DNA from: Ceratodon purpureus
Taxonomy: Eukaryota > Streptophyta > Bryopsida > Pseudoditrichales > Ditrichaceae
Direction: 5' to 3'
DNA length: 64,000 bases
Assembly (NCBI GenBank): GCA_014871385.1
Contig: CM026430.1
Location: 250,501 to 314,500 of the forward strand
Shown here: positions 61,198-64,000 of the stretch, one piece after another
How the letters are laid out: each line of letters starts with the position of its first letter
How positions within the stretch are numbered: position 1 is the stretch's first letter
Made by a program: the position numbers and the translations under genes
Notes under the pieces: generated by a model
Told to the model about the DNA's origin: nothing
Seen by the model: the letters and a program-made list of their open reading frames with translations, nothing else
The model's database searches: none

Positions 61198-61852
61198 ACG
61201 CCCGAAAAAATAACCTGACGTGAATGAAGAAAACGGTTCTAGTGTCTACATCAAATAATTGTAAATAGCGAGCTCTACCTTGTAACATCGAGTACCTATA
61301 ATCGATAAGTAAGAGAATAGAAAACGAATACCCTGTATCAGAATCATGGAAATTAGATACTTCAAGTGTGCTTTTGTAAATTAATATTTAGTTTTGGATA
61401 TACGTACCTCAGTGCCTCCTTGAAGAGGCTCACATCCTGTCTATTGTAAACATCGATAGAAACAGCAGAGGTGATATATACAACAATCTTGCGGAATGAA
61501 GTCTCTTTACTCCACCCTGGCTTATATACAGTACATTGAGGTCATGCCACTACTAGTGCCAAACTCATGTGAGACAACTCCAAGCTTGGGTTCGAACAGG
61601 AATCAAATGAATGATGAAGAAATGCTATGTACACGATTGAAACAATCCAAGGGTTGGCCCGTATCCTCATGTGACAGTAATTTACACTGAGGCGCAGTCC
61701 ACAAATGCTAACTGTAAATTGAGTTCTGATACTGCACCCTAGTGAGACTTGGATCTCCCTCGTCCTCCTCTGGTGTGTGTGAAGTTAGTTACCTGCGCCT
61801 TCTCAAAGAATCTATGTTTCCTCAAGCCCATTTATGAATCATGGCAGTTACA
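61198..61852. other. 3' region of the monooxygenase gene
   Basis: No coding sequence recognised. AATAAA-like words are absent near the stop, but TGTAAATAG and TTGTAAATTAA occur. Confidence 0.4.
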
Positions 61853-62448
61853 TGCCTGCCTGCCTGCTTGGCCTGTGTGCGTCACTCGCCCCTTGGCCCT
61901 TGGCCCTTGGCCCTTCCCCCTTGAGCCTTGGCCCTCCTCCCGGGTGGGGTGGGGTGAGGTCTTGATCGCTTTGCTTTGCGAGCATGGCAAAGATCGCTCC
62001 ATTCTCTGCTGTGCTGTGCTGTGCTGGGCTGTGCTCTACTCTACTCCTTTGAGCTGGCTCGATCTCCTTTTCACTCCTTGTGGCCTTACTTGTGGCCTTA
62101 ATTGTGGTCCAAGTAAGTTGCTTCACGTTTCTGGAGCTCTTCCCTTCCCTTCCCTTCCCTTGACACATCTGGGGGATGGCATTCATCTGGGGCATGGCAT
62201 GGCATGGCATGTATGTAATTCATATTCTGTTTGCTTGCTTGCAGTTGTTCTCCTCGAGCTTCATTTTTGCTACTTAGGCTTTGCTAGTTAGGTTTTGAAA
62301 ATATTTCCTCTTGTTACCAAGTTTTGTGTGCACCGCTGTCTCATCTATCGCTTGATTTATGTGGCTGGCTTGGGCGCTAATGAATGAATTAATGAATGAA
62401 TGAATGAGTGCAGCAGCTACAGGATTGTTTGCTAGGATTGTGTTCTTC
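61853..62448 (+). repeat. Direct duplication, copy B
   Basis: The second copy of the segment described at 57012-57564, in the same orientation. It has small internal expansions (CTTGGCCC repeated; TGCTGTGCTG repeated). It lies directly upstream of the exons at 62750-63352, so it may be the leader or first intron of that gene, and copy A a detached duplicate of it. Confidence 0.85.
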
Positions 62449-62749
62449 ATCCGGTTATTGGCTGGCTAGGGTTTTGGTCCCCCCTGCCGTGATGATTCTG
62501 TGAAGATTTAGTGATCTCGGCTGTCAGGTTAATAAATCTTCGAAGATCCACTCACTCACATGAGAATACGACTCCAACGTCTTAGCCTTCTTGTATTCTC
62601 AAATAGCTTGATCATGTGAGTTCTGATAATGCTCGGTAAATTGAAGAGAGTCCTGAATCTTTGCACATTTATTGATCTCGAAGTTTGAATTGCATTGTAT
62701 GAGATTATTTGGAAATATTATACTGAACTGCAATGTGCATGCTTTTCAG

Positions 62750-63352
62750 TTGGAGACCACCATATGGAGCTGGAACCAGGCTGCGACCCAGTTTGGCATT
62801 ACCTTTGAATTGTATAGGTAAAATGTCATTCCAACAATGTCATTCGGAGTCTTGTCATTGTCCTTGTCTCTTTCTTCAAAGTGTTGGTCCTGTGTTTTTG
62901 AAAACTTTACAAGATTTTTGAAGATAAGATGGATAGTCTCATTGCCTTCTTTCTTAAGTCTTTGATCTTGCACAAATTGGGTATACCATGATGTATGATT
63001 GGCAACATCTCTGTAGTTTTCGATGTTCTATAGAAAAGTAATTGTGATGATCTTATTACAGGATCGGAAGATACATGGGCTTCTTGAAGGATGCACGCTG
63101 GGGCATACGGCTCGTACGGATGTCTTCAATGGACGAGTACGGGACCGTGTTTTATCAGACGCTCGGTGGAAAAAGCTTCAAGATTAATCACACAAATATG
63201 TATGTTTCTTCATTAGGACCCCTATCTGAGCACCTTCGAGATATAAAGCCTACTGGAGTCTCATTTTCATAATGCTCTTTCTTGCACCCCTTTTTCGTAG
63301 GAAAGTCGATTACTGCGGTAGACAAGCCGATGAGAGGCTGTTCAAGAAATAA
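62750..63352 (+). CDS. Last three exons of an unrecognised gene
   Basis: Exons 62750-62817, 63062-63199 and 63301-63352 have matching phases and good acceptors (TTTTCAG, TTACAG, TCGTAG). They give a continuous C-terminal part: TTIWSWNQAATQFGITFELY, then RYMGFLKDARWGIRLVRM, YGTVFYQTLGGKSF, and a basic end DERLFKK. I do not recognise the family. The upstream exons and start codon are not identified and may lie within the duplicated copy B or before it. The consistent phases argue for a real gene. Confidence 0.5.
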
Positions 63353-63795
63353 GTGAGTGACGATAGAAATGTTTTACGAGCTTGAACAAAGAAGTTTTTT
63401 ATTATTCTAAGTAAGTAGCGATGAACCGGCAGTAAACGGCAACCTACCGCCAGGTTTACCTACCCAGGACTTACCTACCGCCAGGAGCAGGTAAGGAGTC
63501 AGGACTAGTCACAAGTGAAGTGGCACGAGACTCGTGGCAACGCAGAGTTCGAAACGAACTCAGAAAAAGTCAGGACTTTCAATACGTGTCGGCAAAGCCG
63601 AGTGCGGGAATTTTGAAACCTAAAACGAGGCGAACAGAGGAAGGAATTACGCTCGGATTGAGCTGGAAGGATTCCTAACCTGGAGGACTTGTTCTCTCTT
63701 CCCAACTCTATCCACCCTTGATGGTGCCTCCCATTTAGCCTCTCCTCCTGAAAGCCTGCCGTTTAGGTCCTGCTCCGTGCATGCCACAGGTCGCA

Positions 63796-64000
63796 ATGGC
63801 TTCTAGGTCCGTCGCCTCCTTGCTCGCCTGCGTCGTCAGCGTCGTCCTCCTGCTTAGTACTAGCTCGCGCGCATTTGACACGGGCGCTCACAGCGACCTC
63901 ACGCGGAACTCTCTCAACCTTTATGGCTATTCGCGTGATGCGCAGCATATGGGCGCCTTCTCCAACTGGCTTACTGACCTGTACGCCTTCTCCCCCAGCA
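63796..64000 (+). CDS. Secreted protein, truncated by window end
   Basis: The frame starts at ATG 63796 and is open to the last base. It begins with a clear signal peptide (SVASLLACVVSVVLLLS) and continues FDTGAHSDLTRNSLNLYGYS, then NWLTDLYAF. The FDTGAH-DLTR start resembles secreted or hydrolase-like proteins in lower plants and microbes, but I cannot name the family. Only 68 residues are in the window. The leader at 63415-63490 has repeated TACCTACCGCCAGG words. Confidence 0.6.
   Translation, partial: MASRSVASLLACVVSVVLLLSTSSRAFDTGAHSDLTRNSLNLYGYSRDAQHMGAFSNWLTDLYAFSPS

Noticed and set aside
61575-61640. Possible tRNA (GGGTTCGAACAGGAATC)
   Set aside because: Only a T-arm-like word is present. 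No acceptor stem or anticodon arm can be folded around it.

Overview
This is nuclear DNA of a land plant, probably an early-diverging lineage such as a moss. GT-AG introns are common. The conserved genes are plant-type: a PAT10-like palmitoyltransferase, a plant polyphenol oxidase, a folate-biopterin transporter, a 262-codon eS1 and a plant-specific multi-pass membrane protein. Intergenic DNA is very AT-rich, and CT-rich leaders and CCCTAAA-type repeats occur. No sequence here names the species, so the moss assignment is inference.

Region 1 (about 0.66-16.2 kb) is a GC-rich block set in T/A-rich DNA. It is bounded by a candidate imperfect 30-bp inverted repeat and carries at least 28 copies of a 17-bp palindrome, GTCGGC-N5-GCCGAC, which I did not see elsewhere in the window. 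It encodes a small unknown ORF, a leftward DUF7869-type gene with an RNase-H/DDE-like acidic pattern, a rightward ~1308-residue protein with a ParB-like domain and a degenerate DNA-methyltransferase-like tail, and three tandem FCP1-like ORFs whose catalytic motif is changed. Every intron I can define in the block carries the palindrome. Two introns of the ParB-like gene have identical length (134 nt) with the palindrome at the same offset. This is the strongest candidate for an undescribed system.

Region 2 (about 17.2-22.2 kb) is a second mobile-element-like gene on the minus strand. It combines a zinc-finger-like motif, a long basic/acidic middle and a C-terminal Ulp1-type (C48) protease. 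It is enriched in a different short word, CACTAC/GTAGTG, again in introns and coding parts. Region 3 (23.6-30.6 kb) is decayed DNA with a pogo/Tigger-like transposase relic.

Region 4 (30.7-64 kb) is ordinary gene space: a polyphenol oxidase interrupted by one in-frame TAG, RPS3A/eS1 (6 exons), a multi-exon membrane protein, PAT10, a phosducin-like protein, a cluster of short inverted-repeat transposons (one Harbinger-like with TTA duplication, one Mutator-like with a 10-bp duplication), a folate-biopterin transporter, a nitronate monooxygenase flanked by a ~0.55-kb direct duplication, the last exons of an unknown gene, and a truncated secreted-protein gene running off the end. All exon coordinates were read by hand from splice signals, reading frame and family knowledge.
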